Both the position numbers and the translations under genes were made by a program. 64,000 nucleotides of DNA from Lentzea sp033794685. GTDB lineage: Bacteria; Actinomycetota; Actinomycetes; Mycobacteriales; Pseudonocardiaceae. Below the pieces are notes generated by a model, which worked only from the letters and a program-made list of their open reading frames with translations, did no database searches and was not told the DNA's origin. Every line of letters starts with the position of its first letter. The first letter of the stretch is position 1. Of the stretch, positions 57,271 to 64,000 are shown one piece after another. The DNA is taken from NCBI GenBank assembly GCA_033794685.1, contig JARAYZ010000002.1; one strand, given 5' to 3'.

Positions 57271-58542
57271 ATGAACGTGCGCACATGGGCGCCGGTGCTG
57301 GTCGCGTCGGTGTTCCTGGTCGCGCTCAACCTCCGGCCGGCGCTGACCTCGGTCGGTCCGCTGCTGCCCCAGATCGGGGCGGAAGAGGGACTGACCGAGG
57401 GAACGCAGGGACTCCTGGGCGCGCTGCCGCTGCTGGCGTTCGCGGCGATCTCCCCGCTGGTCCAGCACCCGGCACGGCGGTTCGGCGTGGAGCGCACGCT
57501 GCTGGCGGCTCTGGTCGTGCTCGCGATCGGCACGGCGTTGCGCTCCGGCTCGGGCGCCGCCGGCCTCTGGATCGGCACGGCCGTCGCGGGGTGCGCGATC
57601 GCGATCGGCAACGTGCTGGTGCCGACGGTCGTCAAACGGGACTACCGGGACCACGTGTCGCTGGCGACCGGCGTCTACTCCGCCTGCATCACCGTCGGGG
57701 CGTCGATCGCGTCCGCCGTCGCGGTGCCGCTCTCGCACGCCTGGGGCTGGCGCGGCGCGCTGGCGTTCTGGGCGATCCCCGCGCTGGTCGTCGTGGTGCT
57801 GTGGCTGCCGCGCGCCTGGCACGGCGGCCCGGTCGCCGAACCCGCGCCGGCGCACCCGCACGCGGCGGTGAGCGTGTGGCGGCAGCCGACCGCGTGGCTG
57901 GTGACGGCGTTCATGGGACTCCAGTCCACGACGTTCTACGTCATGGTCACCTGGTTCCCGACGGTCGAGATCGCCGCGGGAGTGCCCGCCGAGCAGGCCG
58001 GTGTCCACCTCTTCGTCTACCAGATGGTCGGTGTCGCCTCGGGCCTCGCGATCCCGCGCCTGCTCAAGCGCGGCGACGACCAGGTGGCGGCAGCCGTCAC
58101 CGCCAGCGTCCCGATGGTCGTCGGCGTGATCGGGCTCGTGCTCCTGCCGGCGTGGAGCGTCGTGTGGGCGGTGATCGCCGGCCTCGGCACGGGCGCGTCG
58201 CTGGTCGTCGCGCTCACGCTGATCAGCCTGCGGGGCCACGGCCAGCACGGCACGACACGACTGTCCGGAATGGCCCAGTCCCTCGGTTACCTGCTCGCCG
58301 CGGTGGGCCCGGTCCTGGCCGGGTACCTCGCCGAGCACACCGGCTCGTGGACGGCGTCGCTCGTGCTGGTCGGCGTGCTCGGCGCCGTGCAGGTCGTCGT
58401 CGCCTTCGCGGTGGGCCGCGTCCCCTCGTTGCCCCCGAGGGCAGATCAGGAGGAGGTCAGGGGGAACCCTGATGGCAGCGGGCCCGGAGACGGGCAGGCT
58501 GGAGTTCGCAAGGGGAAATCCGCTGTTCGAGGAGAGCAATGA
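57271..58542 (+). CDS. MFS transporter, CynX/NimT family
   Basis: 423 aa from ATG 57271, with GGAGG 7 nt upstream. Twelve membrane helices, opening LNLRPALTSVGPLLPQIGAE as in CynX/NimT-type permeases of small anions or nitroimidazoles. The last ~30 residues are a hydrophilic, Gly-rich tail outside the usual family length; the stop overlaps the next gene as ATGA. Substrate not predictable. Confidence 0.88.
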   Translation: MNVRTWAPVLVASVFLVALNLRPALTSVGPLLPQIGAEEGLTEGTQGLLGALPLLAFAAISPLVQHPARRFGVERTLLAALVVLAIGTALRSGSGAAGLWIGTAVAGCAIAIGNVLVPTVVKRDYRDHVSLATGVYSACITVGASIASAVAVPLSHAWGWRGALAFWAIPALVVVVLWLPRAWHGGPVAEPAPAHPHAAVSVWRQPTAWLVTAFMGLQSTTFYVMVTWFPTVEIAAGVPAEQAGVHLFVYQMVGVASGLAIPRLLKRGDDQVAAAVTASVPMVVGVIGLVLLPAWSVVWAVIAGLGTGASLVVALTLISLRGHGQHGTTRLSGMAQSLGYLLAAVGPVLAGYLAEHTGSWTASLVLVGVLGAVQVVVAFAVGRVPSLPPRADQEEVRGNPDGSGPGDGQAGVRKGKSAVRGEQ

Positions 58543-58832
58543 GCGAATCCAAGCCCGAGTCCACCCGTACCGCCGTCGACTCGGTGGTCGACGCCGTTCG
58601 CGGGCTGGTCAGCGAGGGGTTCAACCGTCGCGTCGTCGTGCGTGACAGCAAGGACGACGTCGTGCTGGAGGTGCCGATCGCCCTGGGTGTGGTCGCGGCG
58701 TTCGCCGCGCCGGTGGCCACGACCATCGGTGCCGGTGTCGCGCTGGTCGGCAAGTGCGGGATCAAGCTCGAGAACCGCCAGCAGCCCACCAGCCAGCCCG
58801 CGACGACGACGGTCGAGTCCGAGCGCGTGTAG
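58539..58832 (+). CDS. DUF4342-like small membrane protein
   Basis: 97 aa. The region RRVVVRDSKDDVVLEVPIALGVVAAFAAPVATTIGAGVALVGKCGIKLE resembles DUF4342: a short beta segment followed by one long hydrophobic helix. Translationally coupled to the MFS gene. Function unknown. Confidence 0.7.
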   Translation: MSESKPESTRTAVDSVVDAVRGLVSEGFNRRVVVRDSKDDVVLEVPIALGVVAAFAAPVATTIGAGVALVGKCGIKLENRQQPTSQPATTTVESERV

Positions 58833-58849
58833 TCCGTAGTCGCCGTGGT

Positions 58850-58905
58850 GGGGACGTCCGAGTACGGGTCATCGGCCCGTTCGCAGGGGCGAAACGGACG
58901 TCCCC
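58850..58905. terminator. Bidirectional terminator between convergent genes
   Basis: Arms GGGGACGTCCG / CGGACGTCCCC (11 bp, perfect) enclose a smaller ACGGG/CCCGT stem. Lies between the DUF4342 gene and the convergent GNAT gene, 8 nt from the latter's stop. Confidence 0.65.
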
Positions 58906-58912
58906 GCACGGC

Positions 58913-59434
58913 TCACCGGTCTGCCAGGTCCAGCCACATGATGCGCAGGCCGACATCTCCCTGGTCGGGGTGGCGAAACGCCCCTGGGGCGATGCCGAGC
59001 GTGACGAAGCCGAGCTTCTCGTAGAGGCGGACGGCGGCCGTGTTCGTGTCGACGACCGCGTTGAACTGGACGGCCGCGAACCCGCTCCGCCGCGCCCAGC
59101 CGACCAGGTCGGTGGTCAGGGCGCGCCCCACACCGGTGCCCCGCGCCTTCTCCGCGACCATCAGCGTGCCGGACGCGACGTGGCTCCCGGGCCCCGGCCG
59201 GTTGGCGTACATGTTCGCGGTGCCGAGCACCCGGTCGCCGTCGGCGGCCACGACGACCCTCGCCGGTGCGGCCAGCAGCCACATCCGCCGGGCCTCGTCC
59301 TCGTTCATGCCGGGGTCGTAGGGAATGGTCCGCTGTTCGGTGATGACCTCCTGGACGATCGGCCAGATCTGCGGCCAGTCGTCGTCTCTCGCTTCGCGGA
59401 TCACGGTCGTTCCGGGTGACTGCACGGCGCCCAT
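58913..59434 (-). CDS. GNAT-family N-acetyltransferase
   Basis: 173 aa from ATG 59434. Acetyl-CoA-binding motif A is GTLMVAEKARGTGVGRALTTDLVGWA (R-x2-G-x-G), with N-terminal TTVIREARDDDWPQI and C-terminal FNAVVDTNTAAVRLYEKLGF. Resembles the L-amino-acid/phosphinothricin acetyltransferase group. Substrate unknown. Confidence 0.88.
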   Translation of the reverse strand: MGAVQSPGTTVIREARDDDWPQIWPIVQEVITEQRTIPYDPGMNEDEARRMWLLAAPARVVVAADGDRVLGTANMYANRPGPGSHVASGTLMVAEKARGTGVGRALTTDLVGWARRSGFAAVQFNAVVDTNTAAVRLYEKLGFVTLGIAPGAFRHPDQGDVGLRIMWLDLADR

Positions 59435-59516
59435 CCTGCAGGCCGTTCCAGGCCCGTCACCATCCATTTTCGACCTACCATCCGAGGTGGACGGTCGCTC
59501 TGCGGGAGGACGGACC

Positions 59517-59960
59517 TTGACGCGCCACACGTTCACCACCCTGATCGAGCTCAACGGCAAGACCGCGACCGGGTTCCGCGTCCCGGCGGACGTCGTCGAG
59601 GCACTGGGGCAGGGCAAGAAGCCCAAGGTGCTGGTGACCATCGGAGCCCACACCTACCGCAGCACGGTGGCGGTGTACGGCGGTGACTTCATGCTGGGCG
59701 TGAGCGCCGCCAACCGGGAGGCCGCGGGCGTCGCCGCCGGGCAGACCGTCGAGGTGACGCTGGAACCCGACCTCGCGGAACGCACCGTCGAGGTGCCCGG
59801 CGATCTCGCGGCGGCGCTCGACGCGACTCCCGCGGCCCGTGCCGCGTTCACCGCGCTGTCCTACAGCAACCAACGTCAACGCGCCGAGGCCGTGGCGTCG
59901 GCGAAGCAGCCCGAGACCCGCGCGCGGCGCATCGAGAAGATCATCGCCGAGCTGTCCTGA
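59517..59960 (+). CDS. DUF1905/YdeI-type protein
   Basis: 147 aa from TTG 59517, with GGGAGG 7 nt upstream. The N-terminal DUF1905 beta-barrel (about 5-90: FTTLIELNGKTATGFRVP, KVLVTIGAHTYRSTVAVYGG) is followed by the helical YdeI/OmpD-associated motif (FTALSYSNQRQRAEAVASAKQ then ETRARRIEKIIAEL). Widespread in actinomycetes, function unknown. Divergent from the GNAT gene (82 nt between starts). Confidence 0.85.
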   Translation: MTRHTFTTLIELNGKTATGFRVPADVVEALGQGKKPKVLVTIGAHTYRSTVAVYGGDFMLGVSAANREAAGVAAGQTVEVTLEPDLAERTVEVPGDLAAALDATPAARAAFTALSYSNQRQRAEAVASAKQPETRARRIEKIIAELS

Positions 59961-59966
59961 CGCGGG

Positions 59967-60068
59967 TCAGCCGCCTTTGGCAGCCCGGTGAGCGCCGGGC
60001 GTCGGGCCGATCGTGCGCAAGAACGTGTCCACGAACGACGCCGTGAGCACTCCGGTGACGTAGCCCAC
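59967..60068 (-). pseudogene. Possible gene remnant or very short ORF upstream of ribA
   Basis: 33 codons from GTG 60068 (VGYVTGVLTASFVDTFLRTIGPTPG...). No ribosome site and no homology I can name; reads like the C-terminal tail of a membrane or regulator protein. May be a remnant or chance frame. Confidence 0.15.
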
Positions 60069-60079
60069 GCCGCATCTTA

Positions 60080-60125
60080 TTGAAGTTTCAATATAAAGCC
60101 TGCAGACTCGCATGTGAAACTTCAA
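60080..60125. promoter_or_regulatory. Two MarR-type operators flanking the ribA promoter
   Basis: Perfect palindrome TTGAAGTTTCAA (60080-60091) and, 22 nt on, GTGAAACTTCAA (60114-60125, one mismatch from TTGAA-N2-TTCAA). They lie 16 nt before the ribA start. The spacing of about three helical turns and the AT-rich ATATAAAG between them fit a MarR-controlled promoter; the MarR gene is the third gene downstream. Confidence 0.6.
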
Positions 60126-60141
60126 CAACCTGGAGGCTGGC

Positions 60142-60792
60142 ATGGGCATCGCGGTGAAGTCGGCGGTATCCGCTGCGACAGTCCGCACGCAGGTGACCGT
60201 GCCTCTCGAGTTCTCCGACGGGTACACCACCACCGCTGAGGTGTTCACGTTCACCGGGCTCGGTGACGGCCGCGAACACCTGGCGCTGGCGCTGGGGGAG
60301 TGGCGGTCCGTGCTCGCCACCGGCGCCGCGCCGCTCGTGCGGCCGCACAGCGAATGCCTGACCGGTGACGTGTTCGGCTCGCAACGGTGCGACTGCGGTC
60401 CCCAGCTGCGGGAGGCGGTCGAACGCATCTCCGAGGCGGGCGGCTTCCTGCTGTACCTGCGGCAGGAGGGGCGCGGGATCGGCCTGTACGCCAAGCTCGA
60501 CGCCTACGCGTTGCAGGACTCCGGGCTGGACACCTACGAGGCGAACCTCGCGCTCGGCCGCGGCGAGGACGAGCGCGACTACTCGGCGGCAGCGCAGATG
60601 CTGCGGGCGCTCGGGGCCGACCGGATCCGGTTGCTCAGCAACAACCCCGACAAGGCGTTGCAGCTCGACGCCCTCGGCGTGCGGGTCGTCGAGCAGGTGC
60701 CGACCGGCGTGCACCTGACCGGCGCCAACGCCGCCTACCTGTCCGCCAAGGTGACCCGCACCCACCACACCCTCGCCCTCCCGGCCGCCTGA
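60142..60792 (+). CDS. ribA: GTP cyclohydrolase II
   Basis: 216 aa, stand-alone GTP cyclohydrolase II. Zinc Cys in HSECLTGDVFGSQRCDCGPQ (C...C-x-C), catalytic RQEGRGIGLYAKLDAY with the Arg and Tyr expected, and RLLSNNPDKALQLDALG for GTP binding. It converts GTP to 2,5-diamino-6-ribosylamino-pyrimidinone phosphate, the first step of riboflavin and of some pyrrolopyrimidine or pteridine products. No DHBP synthase domain and no other rib genes here; instead it is paired with a nitroreductase and a MarR regulator. Ribosome site GGAGG. Confidence 0.92.
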   Translation: MGIAVKSAVSAATVRTQVTVPLEFSDGYTTTAEVFTFTGLGDGREHLALALGEWRSVLATGAAPLVRPHSECLTGDVFGSQRCDCGPQLREAVERISEAGGFLLYLRQEGRGIGLYAKLDAYALQDSGLDTYEANLALGRGEDERDYSAAAQMLRALGADRIRLLSNNPDKALQLDALGVRVVEQVPTGVHLTGANAAYLSAKVTRTHHTLALPAA

Positions 60793-60815
60793 CTCCACAA
60801 AGGACTGCGCACACC

Positions 60816-61406
60816 ATGACGCTCGACGTGATCGATCACAAGAACGCCGCGACGGACGTCCCGGTGCACCCGCTGCTGTCACGGCGGTGGAGCTCCCGCG
60901 CGTTCGACCCGGCCCACGAGCTCGCGGACGAGCAGGTGACGGCACTGCTGGAGGCGGCCCGGTGGGCGCCGAGCGCCTCGAACACCCAGCCGTGGCGGTT
61001 CGCCGTGGCGCATCGCGGCACCGCCGAGCACGAGGCGGTGCTCGCGACCCTGGCCGCCGGCAACCAGACCTGGGCGCGGGACGCGTCCGCGCTGATCGTC
61101 GTCGCGGCCCGGACCACGGCCGCCGACGGTGCCGCGCAGCCGTGGGCCGTCTACGACGCTGGCCAGGCCGCGGCTCACCTGTCGGTGCAGGCTCAGGCCG
61201 AAGGTCTCGCGGTGCACCAGATGGGCGGCTTCGACCGTGACCGCCTCACGTCGGTCCTCGCGGCGGAAGGCGTGACACCACTGGTGGTCGTCGCCATCGG
61301 CCTGCGCGACGAGCCCACCCGGCTGACCGGGTCCTTCGCCGAACGGGAGACCGCCGCACGCGTGCGCCTGCCGATCGACGAGCTCCTGCTCCCGGTCCAG
61401 GTGTGA
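60816..61406 (+). CDS. Nitroreductase-family FMN oxidoreductase
   Basis: 196 aa from ATG 60816. Nitroreductase fold: FMN-binding RRWSSRAFDP (about 23-32) and RWAPSASNTQPWRFAV (about 48-63), a central QPWAVYDAGQAAAHLSVQAQAEGLAVHQMGGFD and the C-terminal LRDEPTRLTGSFAERE. Reduces nitro groups, quinones or flavins with NAD(P)H. In the same operon as ribA, so flavin supply and flavin use may be co-induced under MarR control. Confidence 0.9.
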   Translation: MTLDVIDHKNAATDVPVHPLLSRRWSSRAFDPAHELADEQVTALLEAARWAPSASNTQPWRFAVAHRGTAEHEAVLATLAAGNQTWARDASALIVVAARTTAADGAAQPWAVYDAGQAAAHLSVQAQAEGLAVHQMGGFDRDRLTSVLAAEGVTPLVVVAIGLRDEPTRLTGSFAERETAARVRLPIDELLLPVQV

Positions 61407-61446
61407 CGCTCCAGTACCCGGCAGGCCCGCGAGAGGGGAGGATGGC

Positions 61447-61929
61447 GTGGTGACCGACGTTCGCCCCGCACCCGCCGAGCCCCGGTGGCTCACCGGCGCC
61501 GAGATGTCCACCTGGCTGAACATCACGCAGCTCATGATGCTGCTGCCGACCGCGCTCGACCGGCAGTTGCGCGACGACGCCGACCTCACGCACGCGCACT
61601 ACCGGATCCTCACGATGCTCAGCGCCGAACCGGACGGCAGCATGCGCATGACGCAACTCGCCCGCAAGGCCGGCACCACCACGACGAGGCTCTCGCACGC
61701 CGTGTCCGCTCTGGAGGAACGCGGCTGGGTAGCGCGCCGGGCGTGCCCGACGGACAAGCGCGGCCAAGTTGCCGCGCTCACCGACGGGGGCCACGCCTTC
61801 CTGCGCGCCGCCGCGCCGGGTCACCTCGCCGAGGTGCGCAGGCTCGTCTTCGACCACCTGTCGGACGAGGACGTCGCCCGCCTGGGCGAGATCACCGCGA
61901 AGCTCCTGCCGGCGCTCACCAGCCCCTGA
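61447..61929 (+). CDS. MarR-family transcriptional regulator
   Basis: 160 aa from GTG 61447 (GTG 61450 also possible), ribosome site GGGGAGG. MarR winged helix: HYRILTMLSAEPDGSMRMTQLARKAGTTTTRLSHAVSALEERGWVARRACPTDKRGQVAALTDGG (recognition helix and wing with the conserved D-x-R-like DKRG). Likely represses its own operon through the TTGAA-N2-TTCAA sites before ribA, with an aromatic or oxidant inducer. Confidence 0.92.
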   Translation: MVTDVRPAPAEPRWLTGAEMSTWLNITQLMMLLPTALDRQLRDDADLTHAHYRILTMLSAEPDGSMRMTQLARKAGTTTTRLSHAVSALEERGWVARRACPTDKRGQVAALTDGGHAFLRAAAPGHLAEVRRLVFDHLSDEDVARLGEITAKLLPALTSP

Positions 61930-61939
61930 ACACCTGCGG

Positions 61940-63406
61940 TCACAACGCCCCGTTGGCCTCGCAGGCCTTGCGCACGCCCTCGCCGTAAGCGGGATCGGCC
62001 TTGCCGCAGTGGGAGATGTGCCGCTCGACGGTCTCCTTGCGCGCACCCTTGATCGCGCGCGCGGTGTTCTCGAACAGCACCTGCTGCTGCTCGCCCGTCA
62101 TCAGCCGGAAGAGGTCTCCGGGCTGCTGGTAGTAGTTGTCGTCGTCCTCGCGGAAGTCGAACCGGTCCGCGGTGTCACCGGCGGACAGGGACGGTTCGGC
62201 GTACGCGGGCTGCTCGGCCCAGCGGCCGAAGTTGTTCGGCTGGATCCCGGGGACGCCACCCTGGTTGCCGTCGACCCTCATCGCGCCGTCGCGGTGGTAG
62301 GTGTTCACGAGCCGCGCGCCGTTCGGGTGGTTGACCGGGATCTGGTGGTGGTTGACGCCGAGCCGGTACCGCGCGGCGTCGCCGTAGGAGAACAGCCGTC
62401 CCTGCAGCATCCGGTCCGGGCTCAGCGAGATGCCCGGGACGACGTTGGCCGGGGTGAAGGCGGCCTGCTCGACGTCGGCGAAGTAGTTGCCCGGGTTGCG
62501 GTCCAGGCACATCTCGCCCGCCTCGATCAGCGGGTAGTCCTTCTTGCTCCACACCTTGGTGAGGTCGAACGGGTGGAAGCGGTACCCGTCGGCGTCGGCC
62601 TCCGGCATGACCTGCACGTAGAGCTTCCAGGCCGGGAAGTCGCCGTTCTCGATGGACTCGTACAGGTCGCGCTGGTGCGACTCGCGGTCGCGGCCGATCA
62701 CCTGACCGGCCTGCTCGTCGGTGAGGGTCTCGATTCCCTGCTGCGTGCGGAAGTGGAACTTCACCCAGTGCCGGACGCCGTCGGCGTTGATCATGCTGTA
62801 GGTGTGCGACCCGAACCCGTGCATGTGCCGGTACGAGCGGGGGATGCCCCGGTCGCTCATCACGATCGTCACCTGGTGCAGCGCCTCGGGCAGGTTCGTC
62901 CAGAAGCCCCAGTTGTTCTCGGGGTCGCGCAGGTTGGTCCGCGGATCGCGCTTCACGGCGCGGGCGAGGTCGGGGAACTTCAGCGGATCGCGGAAGAAGA
63001 AGACCGGCGTGTTGTTGCCGACGACGTCCCAGTTGCCCTCGCTGGTGTAGAAGCGGGTCGCGAAGCCGCGGATGTCCCGTTCGGCGTCCGCCGCGCCGCG
63101 CTCGCCCGCGACCGTCGAGAACCGCACGAACATCTCGCACTCGTTGCCGATCTGGCCGAACAGCGCCGCACTCGTGTAGGCGGTGAGGTCCCCGGTGACG
63201 GTGAACCGGCCGAACGCGCCGGAGCCCTTCGCGTGCATCCGCCGCTCGGGGATGACCTCGCGGTCGAAGTGGGCGAGCTTCTCCAGCAGCCACAGGTCCT
63301 GCAGCAGCACGGGACCGCGCCTGCCCGCGGTGAGGCTGTTCTGGTTGTCGGCGACCGGGGCGCCGGCGGCCGTGGTCAGCGGGTCGGTGTTGTCTTCGAA
63401 CGCCAT
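61940..63406 (-). CDS. Monofunctional haem catalase (clade 3-like, small subunit)
   Basis: 488 aa from ATG 63406. Active-site His58 in RRMHAKGSGAFG, Asn in FVRFSTVAGERG/NNTPVFFFRDP context, and the haem-ligating Tyr in RLFSYGDAARYRLG. C-terminal NADPH-type region ends near SHCGKADPAYGEGV. Decomposes hydrogen peroxide in the cytoplasm. Directly downstream of, and co-directional with, a Fur-family regulator (17 nt), a CatR/FurA-type arrangement. Confidence 0.95.
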   Translation of the reverse strand: MAFEDNTDPLTTAAGAPVADNQNSLTAGRRGPVLLQDLWLLEKLAHFDREVIPERRMHAKGSGAFGRFTVTGDLTAYTSAALFGQIGNECEMFVRFSTVAGERGAADAERDIRGFATRFYTSEGNWDVVGNNTPVFFFRDPLKFPDLARAVKRDPRTNLRDPENNWGFWTNLPEALHQVTIVMSDRGIPRSYRHMHGFGSHTYSMINADGVRHWVKFHFRTQQGIETLTDEQAGQVIGRDRESHQRDLYESIENGDFPAWKLYVQVMPEADADGYRFHPFDLTKVWSKKDYPLIEAGEMCLDRNPGNYFADVEQAAFTPANVVPGISLSPDRMLQGRLFSYGDAARYRLGVNHHQIPVNHPNGARLVNTYHRDGAMRVDGNQGGVPGIQPNNFGRWAEQPAYAEPSLSAGDTADRFDFREDDDNYYQQPGDLFRLMTGEQQQVLFENTARAIKGARKETVERHISHCGKADPAYGEGVRKACEANGAL

Positions 63407-63423
63407 CTGGTGAACTTCTCCGA

Positions 63424-63828
63424 TCAGTGGTCGCCGGGGTCGCAGGAGGGACACAGCCCCCAGTGCAGGACCTCGGACTCTTCGACGCGGAAACCGTGCG
63501 TCCGCGGGAACTCCAGGGGAGCGTGCTCGACGTCCGCCACCGCGCCGCAGCCGCGGCAGACGACGTGGTCGTGGGCGTGGTCGCGCAGTTCGAATCGCGC
63601 CCGCTGGCCGGTCTCGAGCCGACGCACCAGCCGTGCGTCCGACAGCGCCGCCAGCACGTCGTAGAGCGCCTGCGTGGACACGGAACCGATGTCCTCGCGG
63701 ACGATCCGGCCCAGCTGGTCGACGTCGGCGTGCGGGTGGTGCTCCAGGGCGATCAGCACGGCGATCCGTTGTTTGGTGACTCTCAGCGAGACGCTGCGCA
63801 GGGCGGCGACCGGGTCTTCTGCGGGCAA
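63424..63828 (-). CDS. Fur-family regulator (CatR/FurA/PerR-like)
   Basis: 134 aa from TTG 63828, with GAGGAG 6 nt upstream. Winged helix: LRVTKQRIAVLIALEHHPHADVDQL...STQALYDVLAAL. Metal-binding HDHVVCRGCGAV and the second CPSC pair form the structural zinc site. Expected to repress itself and the catalase gene and to be released by peroxide. The palindrome TAGGA-C-TCCTA lies 32 nt upstream of its start. Confidence 0.92.
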   Translation of the reverse strand: MPAEDPVAALRSVSLRVTKQRIAVLIALEHHPHADVDQLGRIVREDIGSVSTQALYDVLAALSDARLVRRLETGQRARFELRDHAHDHVVCRGCGAVADVEHAPLEFPRTHGFRVEESEVLHWGLCPSCDPGDH

Positions 63829-63859
63829 GTCGGTCTCCTCGTCGAGCGGCGCAGATAGT

Positions 63860-63870
63860 TAGGACTCCTA
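63860..63870. promoter_or_regulatory. Candidate Fur/CatR operator
   Basis: Palindrome TAGGA-C-TCCTA in the divergent promoter of the Fur-catalase operon and the glutamine amidotransferase gene. Confidence 0.45.
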
Positions 63871-63940
63871 GCTAGACTGTGGCATGCTGGACGCGCTCGG
63901 GGCAAGTAGTCCGGACCGGTTCAAGAAAACGAGGTCTTCC

Positions 63941-64000
63941 GTGCGCTCGGTCGTCATCCAGCACGTTCCGTTCGAAGGGCCGGGTCTCATCGCTCCGGCG
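63941..64000 (+). CDS. Type 1 glutamine amidotransferase (5' end, truncated by window edge)
   Basis: Only 20 codons are visible, from GTG 63941 (GAGG, 6 nt spacer). The start RSVVIQHVPFEGPGLIAPA matches the N-terminal strand of GMP-synthase-like class I glutamine amidotransferases. The catalytic Cys-His-Glu are beyond the edge. Divergent from the Fur gene. Confidence 0.6.
   Translation, partial: MRSVVIQHVPFEGPGLIAPA

Noticed and set aside
1..64000. CRISPR arrays, tRNA/rRNA genes, insertion sequences, attachment sites
   Set aside because: Read through on both strands; no regularly spaced repeats, no cloverleaf-like gene with a conserved T-loop, no transposase or integrase frame and no flanking direct repeats were seen.

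Overview
The window is high-GC DNA with dense, often 4-nt-overlapping genes, Tat and lipoprotein signals, PucR/LacI/IclR/LAL-type regulators, ECF sigma genes and GTG/TTG starts. This fits a filamentous actinomycete, probably Pseudonocardiales (Lentzea, Saccharothrix or Actinosynnema-like); the genus is inference. No rRNA, tRNA, CRISPR array, transposase or integrase was found.

Left edge (1-1216): the 5' part of an amidohydrolase gene and an IclR-family regulator, each preceded by the same palindrome (CGGACA-N2-TGTCCG). Defence island (1260-12424, minus strand): four tightly coupled genes in visibly lower-GC DNA. In transcription order they are a 1571-aa GHKL-ATPase/SF2-helicase protein, a NERD-nuclease/SF1-helicase protein, a DrmA helicase and a DrmB (DUF1998) protein. 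The DrmA-DrmB pair is the DISARM core, but the DISARM methylase and DrmC phospholipase are absent. This is the best candidate in the window for an undescribed system.

12778-19054: a TerC-family gene with a probable yybP-ykoY manganese riboswitch, a MerR-type regulator, a CPBP protease with a NarL-type two-component pair, and a secreted SGNH hydrolase. 19051-23969: an ECF sigma factor, a mini-ORF, a zinc-finger anti-sigma-like protein fused to a membrane domain, two sister ABC ATPases and two membrane proteins, nearly all translationally coupled. 24058-30437: a PucR regulator divergent from a ferredoxin reductase/acyl desaturase pair, then a secreted X-prolyl peptidase and Lgt. 30358-45273: a large Tat-exported GH2 enzyme, a SAM methyltransferase, a small YceI operon opposite a LAL regulator, a two-component system opposite a MacB-like ABC transporter, and a penicillin-acylase-family enzyme. 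45362-48427: a crotonase and a small molybdenum-oxidoreductase operon.

48554-57193: a secreted-protein regulon built around one LacI-family gene. Five operator-like palindromes (consensus GGAGAGCGCTCTCC) lie upstream of a PA14-GH2-LamG enzyme, lacI itself, a discoidin/beta-helix protein, a DUF1996-lipoprotein operon and a malectin-like protein. 57271-64000: an MFS transporter with a DUF4342 protein, a GNAT, a DUF1905 protein, a MarR-controlled GTP cyclohydrolase II/nitroreductase/MarR operon, a catalase/Fur pair, and the first codons of a glutamine amidotransferase.
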